From: Physocladia obscura
Taxonomy: Eukaryota > Chytridiomycota > Chytridiomycetes > Chytridiales > Chytriomycetaceae
Direction of reading: 5' to 3'
DNA: 26,362 nt
Assembly (NCBI GenBank): GCA_027596945.1
Contig: JADGJH010000180.1
Coordinates: 1 to 26,362, forward strand
The position numbers were made by a program, and so were the translations under genes. The stretch's first letter is position 1; each line of letters starts with the position of its first letter. The notes beneath the pieces are model-generated. The model saw only the letters and a list, made by a program, of their open reading frames with translations, had not been told where the DNA came from and did not search any database. Shown piece after piece: positions 1-9,333 of the stretch.

Positions 1-179
1 TTTCTCTTAATGAAACAAAATCCTTATCAGAAATTCTTATAAAGTACTTTTTCATTTAAGCATTAGGTATTTGTTTTAAGGAATTTCATGTGGTCCCACA
101 GTGAATTCTCACAAAGAATTCTTTTTTGCAAAATCTCTCTAATGAGTTGAAAATATAAGATTCTTTTTGAAAAGCATCA

Positions 180-1610
180 ATGGAGAAGAACGAAGTTGGA
201 AAAAGAAAGAGTATATTTTGGGACACAAAACTAAGCCCAGGATATGCTACATTCGTCGAGTTTTTGAATAACATCGTGGATGTGAGTTATTAGTCTTCTA
301 CTTGCGTCGCAACCCCCACCGCAAATTCAAAATAATACTATTAATATTAAAAAAGTCAGTATATTTCCAAAACACAATGTTCATAATCGTAGTCATAAAC
401 GCATGTGTTATTGCTTATGAGACACAAATAATTGCTTACAATCGGACTCTCGAAACTCCGCACTCATTCCAGGATCTGGAAGTCATTTTCTTGGCCCTTT
501 ATTTTGCCGAGTTTTTCATCAAGATTTTGGCGCGTCCAGTTATATACTGGAAGGCCCAGTATAATCGAATGGACTTTACTATTCTTTTTATTGCAATTTT
601 GCAGCTTACCTTAACAACTGCAACCCCTGATTTTGGAGAATATACATTACTAAGGATTTTAAGGGGGTTGAGAGCTTTGCGAGCTTTTCGCGGGATCTCT
701 TTTATGCGGTATCAACAACAAAAAAAAAAAACTTCTTGAACAATAATAGTATGAATACAAATAAATAACAAGGTCTCTTCAAGTCGTTGTTGAGGCTTTA
801 ATTGACACGCTCCGCAAAAACGTTCTCGATATCATAATTCTCCTCCTCCTCATAATGTTTATTTTTGGTGTACTCGGCCATTACCTCTTTGCAACTAATC
901 CAGAAAATGCATCTTACAATAACTGGAACACGCTTGGAGAAGCTTTCATGACGCTATTTATTTTCGTATGTGCAGACGGGTGGCTGCCATATCAGGAGAC
1001 ATTGAACCAAGACGGGTTCACAGGAAGCGAGATTTTCACCGCGCTGTTTATTTTTTTGGGAAATTTTATAATTGCAAACATGTTTGTTGGCGTTATTTGC
1101 CAGGTCAGTTTTTCTGCGTTGATTTGTTTGTTTGTTTGGAAATGTTCTGATAATCACATTCACAGAACATCGACGATGCCACAAAAGCAGATTTTGACGA
1201 ACAGACAAAAAAGAGAAAAGAAGCTCGTCTGATTAAACGGGAATTATTTTTTCGGCGTCAGCAAAAAGATATTTCAGAGTTATTGGCACAGGTGAAACAA
1301 AACTTTAAAAAAATTTAAAAAAAAAAAAAAAGAAGAAAGCTTTTATATTATAAAAAAATAGAGTGGAAAAGGCGAAGAAGAAAACTTCCAAGACCTGGTC
1401 AAAGAAATGGTTGGCACATTGCGTCACGAAGACGTCGTTCCTATGACCCATATTCATTGCAATTTAACATGGCTTGAAACTTTTGCAGTCACCTTAACAC
1501 ACAGAGAAAATAACCTTTATAGAATTCAGCAGTTGCAGTTTGGCATTGCAAATTGTTTGGCAGAGTATATGGACCAACGGTTAAACTCCAGAATGAAGCA
1601 AGAGCAATAA
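180..1610 (+). CDS. CatSper3/4-like voltage-gated cation channel subunit
   Basis: Proposed exons 180-281, 356-708, 773-1103, 1166-1291 and 1362-1610 join in frame to 386 aa; all four introns are GT-AG (64-74 nt). It encodes one six-helix channel domain. S1 is about residues 36-57, S2 75-93 and S3 107-123. S4 has arginines at 134, 137, 140, 143 and 146, exactly every third residue. S5 is about 170-191, the pore is 205-228 and S6 239-261. The filter reads CADGW with Asp220; CatSper subunits have TxDxW. The cytoplasmic tail (305-386), with a LRHED motif and a helical end, resembles the tails of CatSper3/4. Known family role: tetrameric Ca2+ channel of the flagellar membrane. Inference: a zoospore or gamete flagellar channel. 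The ATG at 180 is chosen because the exon 1 reading frame runs into an aromatic-rich segment before S1; a start further upstream is not excluded. The neighbouring gene is convergent, with only 50 bp between stops. Confidence 0.85.
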
Positions 1611-1660
1611 TTTAAAGTTGAAATAGAAAATTTGATATTTTTATTTTTTGCGCTTTCGCT

Positions 1661-2461
1661 TTATAACAGAACACAAAACTTGTGGCTTATTTTAGTTGCT
1701 GTTGTTTTTGACAAAGTAACTTGAGGCCAAGTTGCACGCACAAATTCATCCAAATCTCTGGGGGAAGGGAAAAAATCAGAGCTAGCAATAGCCGCGAAAA
1801 ACACTCAACTGGAAAGCCTTATCTTCACTGTCACCATTAACGATAATCTTGTTGTGGGCACCTGTTTCGGCATACGCGATTTCAGCAGCGGCAGAATTTA
1901 CACGCTTTTGGATAGATTCTTCAGTTTCAGTTCCACGACCACGCAACCTCATTTCGAGTGCAGCAATATTTGCAGGACTAATAAATATATATTTTGCATT
2001 CAATGTTGTGTTTTTTATTGCCTGAACCTGGAGAAAAAATACATATTCAGCTGATAATTTGTTTTTTTATGAAGGCTCACCCCCTTCATCTCCACATCTA
2101 ATACGCAAATCTTGCCTTCATCCTGAACTTTTTGAACAGTCTCAAACGATGTGCCGTATGAGTTTGAACTAAATGTCGTATGCTCAATAAAAGCATTTGC
2201 AGCAACTAACTCGTCAAACTTTTCGCGCGTAACAAAATAATACGCTTTGCCATCTTCTTCTCCGGGACGCGGACCACGAGTTGTGTGCGATACGCTGAAT
2301 CCAAAAGACGTTGGATATTTATCAAAAAGCCGTTTTAGAAGAGTTGATTTTCCCTATGAAGTTTTTAAGATGTTTGTTTGTTCTGTCTTTTATATTACCA
2401 CGCCTGATGGTCCAGAAATAACAAGCGGTGAAATGGCAACCAGCGGAGAAACAGTTGCCAT
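1661..2461 (-). CDS. GUK1: guanylate kinase (GMP kinase)
   Basis: Proposed exons on the minus strand are 2461-2399, 2353-2081, 2027-1805 and 1755-1661, giving 217 aa (the family is usually 190-210). The enzyme phosphorylates GMP to GDP with ATP in the cytosol. Visible motifs are the P-loop GPSGVGKS (17-24), the GMP-binding [11 protein letters not shown] (43-53), [10 protein letters not shown] (53-62), SYGTS, the DVEMKG strand (107-112) followed by QAIKN, and the lid segment [16 protein letters not shown]. The first intron (45 nt) interrupts the P-loop between Val21 and Gly22. The last junction (intron 1756-1804, donor GTGTTT) is the least certain, but it joins two blocks in frame and yields a plausible [10 protein letters not shown] tail. 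The start at 2461 gives the usual short N-terminus; in-frame ATGs at 2479 and 2512 would add 6 or 17 mostly basic residues and could be alternatives. Confidence 0.88.
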
Positions 2462-2609
2462 TTTCAATTTGTTTTTCATAGATCTCAAAAATGAACCCAG
2501 TTTATTAGCCATGAGACAATTAAACACGCAAACAAATAACAATAAAAAAGAAAGCGAACAATTGTATTTCTTTTTTTTATATTCATTCTTCGTCTTCATA
2601 CACACTCAC

Positions 2610-3360
2610 TTAACGGTCGGATTTGTCAACGCGGTCAAGCTTGTCCTTTTTTTTTGATAGTATAGGAGTTGAAGGACCCCTCAGCAGTATGGATCAGCTT
2701 GCCCGCAAGGCGTTCAGCAATGATCTTACTGTTTCTGAAAGCAGCTTCACGGGCTCCAGTGGTGATTAGGGCGATGGTTGACACGTCTCAATGGTGACAC
2801 ATCGACGACGGCTTGACGACGCACAGTTCCCTGTGATCCGATACGCGTGGAATCTTCGCGTGGACCTATGTTGATGACAATATCAACGAGAACCTAGATG
2901 GGATTCAAGTCCGAAAGAAGGTGCGCAGTCTCGAAAGCATGTTTGATAATGCGCTTCCCGTTGTTGCGACCATGCATCATCAGCGAGTCGTTCGACTATT
3001 GAGCATCTGATCTTGCGAAAAGGTTTTGTCTGATAGCGTCCAGCAGTGTTAGAGATACACTGGACTGATTGTGATATGATGTTTCGATGTATTTTATTGT
3101 TTCGATGTGAGTCTTCAAGTTCATATTCGCAATGGGTTGAGATATCTCACAGTGAGAGCCATGGTCTTGACCTCAACATCATCAAATCTGCAGCCAATCA
3201 CGAAAATGCGAACGCGAGCGCAAACGAAATGAGAATGAGGTGGCGAAATGGGTAGGAAAAATAACAACGACGATTAACGATTAACGGAAAGACAGACGAA
3301 TTGACTATTTATGTCTAATTGTTGTATAGTTTGGTCTGGGTCGCCTCAGCTTCTAAGATA
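2610..3360 (-). pseudogene. RPS5: decayed copy of ribosomal protein uS7 (RPS5)
   Basis: Minus-strand pieces match eukaryotic uS7 in order. A weak N-terminal piece ends near 3320. FDDVEVKTMALT lies at about 3186-3151, then [86 protein letters not shown], and the final DKSDR before a stop at 2612-2610. Lesions include a deletion before HGRNN, an in-frame TAG at 2896-2894 where the family has Gln, a 3-nt insertion in RQAVDVS, a small deletion after RRVN, and one extra base in a nine-T run (2647-2655). GTGAGA follows the ALT codons and an acceptor-like CTGCAG precedes FDD, so intron positions appear to be kept; this argues for a DNA-level duplicate rather than a processed copy. The 5' limit is uncertain. 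A working copy is expected elsewhere, because uS7 is essential. Confidence 0.85.
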
Positions 3361-4077
3361 ATCGTATCAGCCAAGATTTAAGCAGGATCTGAGGGTATCA
3401 AAAATAAACATTGCAAGTGAGTAATGGGCACAGGCAGAATCAGCCTCATCAAATGGTGCGAAAGCAACAGCCAGCCTTGCCATGACATGCTTTGTCGTCC
3501 ATTGAAATAGTCTCAGGACAGATCACGTTTACTGTTGCAAGCTTCCGATCTAGCATGTGTATACGGCGAATGGTCGACTGGCGACGTACGATGAGTGAGG
3601 ATGGGAAGTACGCAAAATTTGTGCATCATTTTGTTGGAATGTGGATCACTTTTTCACTCTGTTCCGTTTCGCAATAGCCCTCCTGCATGGAGAACCAACT
3701 CCTAGTGCACACGGAAGTATACAGGAAGGTATGCACGGAGAGAGGGAGCCGCGGCAACGACCGGACATCAATTGGAATGGAAACAGGCAATCAGAAATGT
3801 GGATTGCACTCGTATTCTCCTAAATATGTTGGAATAAAATCATTCATGGAAAAAAAAAAAACTCTGTTCCCCATCGTCCGTCCCCAACCGACTCCTCAAG
3901 ACCCTACTCCTGCATTTCCCATACTCCCGCAAGCGCTTCTCAATGCACCTTCCTCAATTGTAGAAATAAACATTTAGAGGCAAAGTAACTCAATTTCTCT
4001 TATTTTATTTTAAGTAAAAAGAAAGAAAGGACGGATGGGAAAGTAAAAAAAGAAGGCTCAAAGTGATGAACAAATAT
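3361..4077. other. 717-bp gap with no recognised gene
   Basis: CpG content is high here, so this does not look like the transposon blocks. A 96-codon open frame at 3687-3977 (+) and shorter frames near 3490-3680 have no family resemblance I can name and no splice logic. The stretch could hold promoter or further relic sequence of the uS7 copy (2610-3360) and the 3' flank of the dynein light chain gene, whose stop is at 4078. Confidence 0.4.
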
Positions 4078-4995
4078 TTAATAGTAGTACACTCCATATG
4101 CTGCGTTAAAATATAATATCAATGGTTTAGAAAAAACTGCCAAGAAATAAGTTAAATAACGAACCGACAGCAACGCAAAATAGAGTATCCTGAATGAAAA
4201 TATGTTAGGGTAAATACCAATAATAAGCAATGCTTACGTTCATGAACACATCTTGTGCCATGGAGTCTAAAAAAGAATAATAAATAATATTTTAAATACA
4301 TAAAATAAAAATTTATAAAAACCTGTATCAGAATCCCACAAGCACCTACATCCCATTCTGCATCAAAACAAACATGGATGAGAAAGAAGAAATACAGAAA
4401 GATATTTGAATCCAACCTAACACCTTCTCCGCGCATTTCTCCAAGAACAACGTTAACGACGAACTTATATCGATCGAGTTGAAGAGCTATTAATTTTATT
4501 TTTGATAATGATCAATTTAGTTTTTTGTAAAACAAAAACAAAAACAAAATAACAAAAAAAAAAAAAAGAACAGATAATAACGAAAAAAAAAGCCTTATTA
4601 TAGGTAAGATTGTTTTCAGTTTCTCACACATTCTCTCTCATTCTGTTTGTCTTCATACCTTTCAGCTTCGCTTTTATTTCATCGGAGATTTCACGCGTCC
4701 ACTGCGAACATTGCTCTGATTGATATGCAACACCCGTGAGTCTTTCGGTGAGGATCTGGTGGATGATACGTGTTACGACGGCTTGCTTAAATCTGTTTGA
4801 AGGGAGCCACCAAGAATCGGAAGAAAAAAAAACCACAGTAAGCGACTGGGCCCAGGATGGGATTGGCGAGAAAACTTTGCGGAAATTTCAGTGGATTTCG
4901 TACTTGTTTTTGTAGTTTGGTCTGATTGAATAGTGGTTTCCGGTTGATGCCGCAGCATTTGTGTTGTTTGTGCTGAGCGTTGAAGCAATTTCCAT
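4078..4995 (-). CDS. DYNLT2B: Tctex1-type dynein light chain (TCTEX1D2/DYNLT2B-like)
   Basis: Seven exons on the minus strand are 4995-4904, 4792-4659, 4486-4417, 4357-4323, 4266-4238, 4189-4165 and 4100-4078. All introns are GT-AG (48-172 nt), and the exons sum to 408 nt, giving 135 aa (the human protein is about 142). The spliced product shows SIRPNYKNKFKQAVVTRII, then LQLDRYKFVVNVVLGE, RGEGVRMGCRCLWDSDTD, DVFMNDTLFCVAVAYGVYYY and stop, which follows the family from the N-terminal arm to its aromatic C-terminus. Known role: light chain of the retrograde intraflagellar transport dynein (dynein-2), also found with flagellar dynein arms. This fits a flagellate fungus. The last four exons are only 23-35 nt each, so automatic gene callers could easily miss the C-terminal third. 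Every exon join restores expected family residues, so I am confident in the model despite its fragmentation. Confidence 0.92.
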
Positions 4996-5149
4996 TTTGA
5001 AAAATTTTGACTGTTTTCAGACAGAAAAAGAACCAAATTTCCATCTGCGAAAATATATATTACGGTTTTTGTTCCAAATTTGAATTCGCAAAGATTCTGA
5101 TAGCAGCACTGCTGTGATATCTGCTAAGATCCTGCACCCCGTAATTAGG

Positions 5150-5735
5150 TACTCAGTGACCCTGCAGCCACAATAGAATCAAATTTAAAGCCCATACCAT
5201 CTCAACTGAATAGAATACAGATCATTATTGGACAGCAGGCAAGTAAGAAAATGAAAGCAAACTGCTTATTTATGTACTACTTCCAGGCAGTACCAAAGTC
5301 AACACTACAGGATTTATTTGCAAAATCATATAAAACTTTCTCAAACTGGATCCTGTAGTATGAGATAGATCTTATGTAAAAGTACAAAATCAGTTTACAA
5401 AATATTCAGAACCAACAAATGCAACTGGATCATTCAGCTGTACAAAAACGAGCCAGTGCTTTTTCTTGAGGAAAGCAAGAAACAGTTCCGCATGCAATTC
5501 CATCAAACAATCAGCACATCAATGAACTCTATCATATTGTATTTGGCAAATATGACCTGAAAAGTATTGGAAAGTATTGGAATGACAAGCAATCATAATT
5601 TTGTCCAAAGATGTTTGTTTTGCTTTGGAACTCTGAAGTTTCCACCAGTTGTGAATTTTGTGTTTTTAGACAAAGTTTCCTTTGATAACAGGGGTATGCT
5701 TTTGAAGAATGGATTTGGAATTTGAGGAGAATTAT
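5150..5735 (+). mobile_element. Tc1/mariner-like DDE transposase fragment, decayed
   Basis: Three plus-strand pieces follow the order of a Tc1-like (DDE_3) transposase. From 5242, KMKANCLFMYYFQAVPKSTL followed by a segment ending SYKTFSNWI is a helix-turn-helix region. Near 5440-5560, NEPVLFLEESKKQF, then HQTISTSMNSII and KVLE give the second DNA-binding domain. At 5654-5710, NFVFLDKVSFDNRGM is the first catalytic strand, where relatives read DE; here the Glu codon is AAA (5672-5674). Stops at the end of the first piece and before KVLE, plus frame changes, make it non-functional. The remaining catalytic residues are missing. A 10-bp near-duplication (aaagtattgg twice, near 5562-5582) lies at the KVLE segment. 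Confidence 0.75.
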
Positions 5736-6086
5736 TAGTTTGCTTCATTGGGCTGCATCAGGAAATTCACAAAATCCTGACAGTACATAATAATACATTT
5801 CGAAATTTAAAAGGCATTTTTATGAATATTTATGCATTGTGTAACTTTTTTTCATTTAAAATGAATTCAGAATTTATGTAATGGATTCTATTACATTAAG
5901 AAAATTTAAAATGAATTCATAATTTAGAAAATGCATTAAAAATAAAAGAAATGCTTTTTAAATACATTTTTAATATTGATAATACATTCAACCCATTATT
6001 TATAAATATGCTGTGTGATAGAAATCTATTTACAACATAAGAATCAAAAAATATATGAACTAAAGTTTCTATAAATTTTGAATTTT
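5736..6086. other. AT-rich spacer in transposon block
   Basis: This is 350 bp of very AT-rich DNA with one CpG by hand count. It contains a 23-bp near-direct repeat (5854-5876 and 5904-5926). It lies between the Tc1-like fragment and the 3' side of the Plavaka-like relic, so it could be the untranslated end or terminal repeat region of either. No gene is visible. Confidence 0.5.
5854..5926. repeat. 23-bp near-direct repeat, 50-bp period
   Basis: The 23-mer beginning atttaaaatgaattca at 5854 recurs at 5904 with one mismatch. The copies are 50 bp apart inside AT-rich relic DNA. The function is unknown, and it may be a subterminal repeat of a transposon. Confidence 0.7.
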
Positions 6087-7870
6087 TCAATCATCTGTTA
6101 CATCTAATTCTTTTTCTGTAAAGATATATTTACTGTGAGAAATTGAAACCCAAAAATTTTGATCAACAAAGGTGTTCAAGTAAACTTTTCCAGATTTGCC
6201 ATTTTGGCCATCTTGAAAGTATAAGACCAAGTGTGCCCTTACTTCTATTGCATGTATTGGAAAACTGCCACAGATGAATGTAAATGAAGATCTAGACTCA
6301 AAATGTAGCATCGAGTCTCATTTTGTTCATGTTTAGGTGTTACTTGGAATTGCTGCAAACATGCAAACCTAGATATCATATATTTGTGCTTGATTGAACA
6401 GAGCATAATACTTTTCCCAGCAAGCAACTTTCTTCCACCAAACTCAAGTCAACAACAGGTGGTTTAAGAGACTCTAAATCATGCAGACACATACTGCAGA
6501 ATCAGCTGCACCAAACTTCCAGATTACAGATGGAAAGGAACTCAAAAGATGAATCTTTGGAAAACAGAATAATTTTATCCAAGAAAGGCACATAATTATC
6601 TTCCAAATCATCCAGATATTTTTCAAATAAAAGAAGTGATCTTCAGAATGTGATTTTGATGAAATCATCATAACAATATCAAAAAAATGTGTGCAAGCAT
6701 ATCACTACATCTTTTGAAACCAGATCATAGATGCATAGAAGTAGCTGTGCCATGACATTCTTGTAATTTTTTTTTGTCAGGCATGAAAGAGTTGTCACCC
6801 CATTCATAAATCTTGTCAGCCCTGAATAAGTTGGAATTCTTTGAGACCTGGAATTCAGAATATCCATTCCAGCTTGTCCTAGCATTTTTTTCAAAGCTGG
6901 CCATTTATGGTGTCCAAAAATTCCAATATAAGGTACATACAATGAATCAGGAGTGATGGTGGCATGAATATCAAAAGTTGGACCAAAATCATAAAATGCA
7001 TTGACCACATATGGCATTTGTCCTTTGGACTTGAAAGATTTTTCTTGAGCTAACAAACTTGTCTTGGCCATTGAGATTTCATAATACTCCTTCATAGTTG
7101 CAGATGTTTTTAAACCCCAATAAGAACAAGATTTCACATTGATCAGTTTCTGATAGTTTGACAAAGCAGCAAGTCATTGGTGACTGTTTGCATTTTGGTC
7201 TTACAGTTGCATTCATTGAAGCTTCTGGATACTCATAATTGGAGTTGTACAAAGTTGGAAAATATTTCATCTGGACTAATCAAGTTTGCACCATTGACAA
7301 TCCAAGCACAAATATCTTCCAAAATCACTGAAAGCACAGAATGATAAACAGCTTGCTTGTATGCTGTCAAAAATGGAGAATCTTTTTCACTTGTTTTTTG
7401 AGCAGATGTAATCGCAAATAAGCAAGCTAGTAACTAATCATATTATTGAATTTGTTCTGCCAGCTTTTTTTTGATATTGCCAAAATCAATAAGCAGTGGA
7501 TGGAAAGATTGCATGCCAAGTTTAGTTTCCAATGCAGCATCAGAAGACACTATCAACAGAAGAGGAGTTGATTTAACTGGGAGCTGCTGTTGTAACAAGT
7601 GGCAATAATCACCTGAAGAAGCTTCATCATAAATTCATTTGCCTTTGATGTTATATTGAGGCATATAACTGTATGAAAAATAGTTTGCCAAAGTATTATC
7701 TTGAAGCATTGAAGTAATCAGTTGCTGAAGTGGGTGAAAGTAAATGCTTCTGTTAAAAATGAACTTGTTTCTGCTTAAAGTTTTGTTTACACTGACAAAC
7801 TCACTCCAATAAATAAATATAAATAAATAAAAATGTAAAAATAATAGAATAAAAAACTCATAAAACACAC
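6087..7870 (-). mobile_element. Plavaka/KDZ-like DNA transposase relic
   Basis: Minus-strand pieces read in order through several frames. They include FHPLQQLITSML, GDYCHLLQQQLPVKSTPLLL, SSDAALETKLGMQSFHPLL, LTAYKQAVYHSVLSVILEDI, TLYNSNYEYPEASM and MKEYYEISMAKT. A long piece (7164-6679) has NAFYDFGPTFDIHATITPDS, then GIFGHHKWPALKKMLGQAG, ILNSRSQRIPTYSGLTRF, LTKKNYKNVMAQLLLCIYDL. This pattern (transposase core, PDxL...G, then xRxxxxPxxxGLxRFxxGxxxL and an xYKNxM motif) is that of Plavaka and related KDZ-type elements of fungi. The region 6087-6311, ending in a stop, may be its C-terminus. Stops and frameshifts interrupt it everywhere, and CpG is nearly absent. Placement in Plavaka rather than a sister family is by eye. 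Confidence 0.72.
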
Positions 7871-7920
7871 ATTTAATTTACTTACTCATTAATGGCTAAT
7901 TATACACTAACATTCATACA

Positions 7921-7943
7921 AAAAAAAAAAAAAAAAAAAAAAA
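7921..7943 (+). repeat. 23-nt poly-A run
   Basis: An uninterrupted A tract lies between the N-terminal side of the Plavaka-like relic and unassigned DNA. It could be a slippage-prone homopolymer, or the tail left by a retroposition event. Confidence 0.9.
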
Positions 7944-8960
7944 TGGCAAATTAGTATAATGGATGCTTAAAGCCTTGTTAACAGAGACAGAGTTGTTTAC
8001 TTGAAATCTCTGGTGACTGACGCTTTACAGGGTACAAAACTCTCACCTAACTGGATTGCAAAGCTGGATGTAGTGTATGATGAAGTAAGTGTACTATAAA
8101 ATATTATGCTTAGATCTAATTTGGGATATGCCAGTATAAATATACAGTTGGTTCTTTCCACTCACTTTTCACTTATTGATTCAACAAATATTTTGCCTTT
8201 TTGATCCATACCAAATTGGAAATGATAGAAACAAAGCTGTGGGACTTATTGACCATGAACAAAGGTAATATTCAAGCTATTTTTGCTTGAAAACTTTAAA
8301 AGTCAATCTTTTTTGGGTTTTTGTATAATTATAAAATGGTTGGAGACAATGAAGTTATGGAAAGACTTACAAATCCAATCTTTATCAACTGTGCTGCTTA
8401 TTTCCTTAGTATGCCATGTGTTACAAACATTTTATCAGTTTCAGATGCTTTATCAGAATATTATGTGCCATTAGTTGGTCGAATAATTTGCCTGGTTTGA
8501 ATATATTTTATCTTACTATTTTCTAACAATTAAATCAGGTTTGTCATCAAATCCAATGTATAGTTAGCCAAACAGACCTTTTGCACTTCTCTCTTTCTGG
8601 TCAAGTTGATTACAAGTTTATTACAAAATGTAAGAATGACTATGAAATATGCAATTGATCAATTGTTTGAGAAGCTGGTTGAGAAGTTGAAATCAATATG
8701 GATTTGAATTGTATTTTGAATGAATTAAAATGCTTTATCTTGATTATTTACTTCTTTAAATGACACAGAGGAAATATCTCAAATAAATTTTCGAATTATG
8801 ATAAGGAATTTTTCATAAATTCAAAGATTTGAAGAATGCAATTTAAATACATTTTTATAATTTTTCAGGAATTGTAAATAAATAAAATATGTATTTGTAA
8901 TTACTTTTAAATACAGTTAATTTCTTTAGAATGCTGTTAATGCATTTCTTAAATTGTGTA

Positions 8961-9021
8961 TGCATTGTGATGCATTGTGATGGATTTTGTGTATTGTGAT
9001 GGATTTAGTGTATTGTGATGA
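8961..9021 (+). repeat. short tandem repeats (10-bp and 19-bp units)
   Basis: The 10-mer tgcattgtga occurs at 8961 and 8971. It is followed by two 19-bp units at 8981-8999 and 9000-9018 that differ at two adjacent bases. They lie at the edge of the first transposon block, about 310 bp beyond the 3' end of the monophosphatase gene. Confidence 0.85.
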
Positions 9022-9333
9022 TATTTCTATTGGGGTGGTAGCATTGCTTTCATTTCAAAGTGTGGATACATCTATAATGGTTTTGATCCAGCTGTCTTGA
9101 TTAAGAATAGTTAACATCAAGTAATTCTGGACATTTTGAAGAGCATCACATGCCATATTGTTGAATTGCACTTGAGAAGCAACAAGCAAGCAAATAATAC
9201 TTGGGAATGGACTTAAAAAGTTTTGAAGAATCAAGACAAGGCAGGTTTGAAGTTCAGATTGTGAAATTTAAATACTTAAATGTTTTTTTTCCTTCTTTTT
9301 ATAAGATACACGCACACGATAATGACTTTCAAT

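Larger units (their letters stand above)
7871..9333. other. unassigned relic DNA with poly-A tract
   Basis: This is 1.46 kb of CpG-poor DNA. It begins with a 23-A run (7921-7943) and ends in AT-rich repeats before the monophosphatase stop at 9334. A plus-strand frame near 8336-8490 reads VGDNEVMERLTNPIFINCA and then SVSDALSEYYVPLVGR, interrupted up- and downstream. It has a protein-like look but I cannot name a family. This is probably another transposon fragment. Confidence 0.5.

Noticed and set aside
86..274. 62-codon minus-strand frame near the window start
   Set aside because: It overlaps the first exon of the channel gene on the other strand, and nothing in it is recognisable.
3540..3560. 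cttccgatct resembles the end of a sequencing adapter
   Set aside because: Only 10 bases match and the flanks differ from the adapter; probably chance.
3687..3977. 96-codon plus-strand frame as a possible gene
   Set aside because: No family likeness, no splice continuation and low-complexity Pro-rich end; insufficient support.
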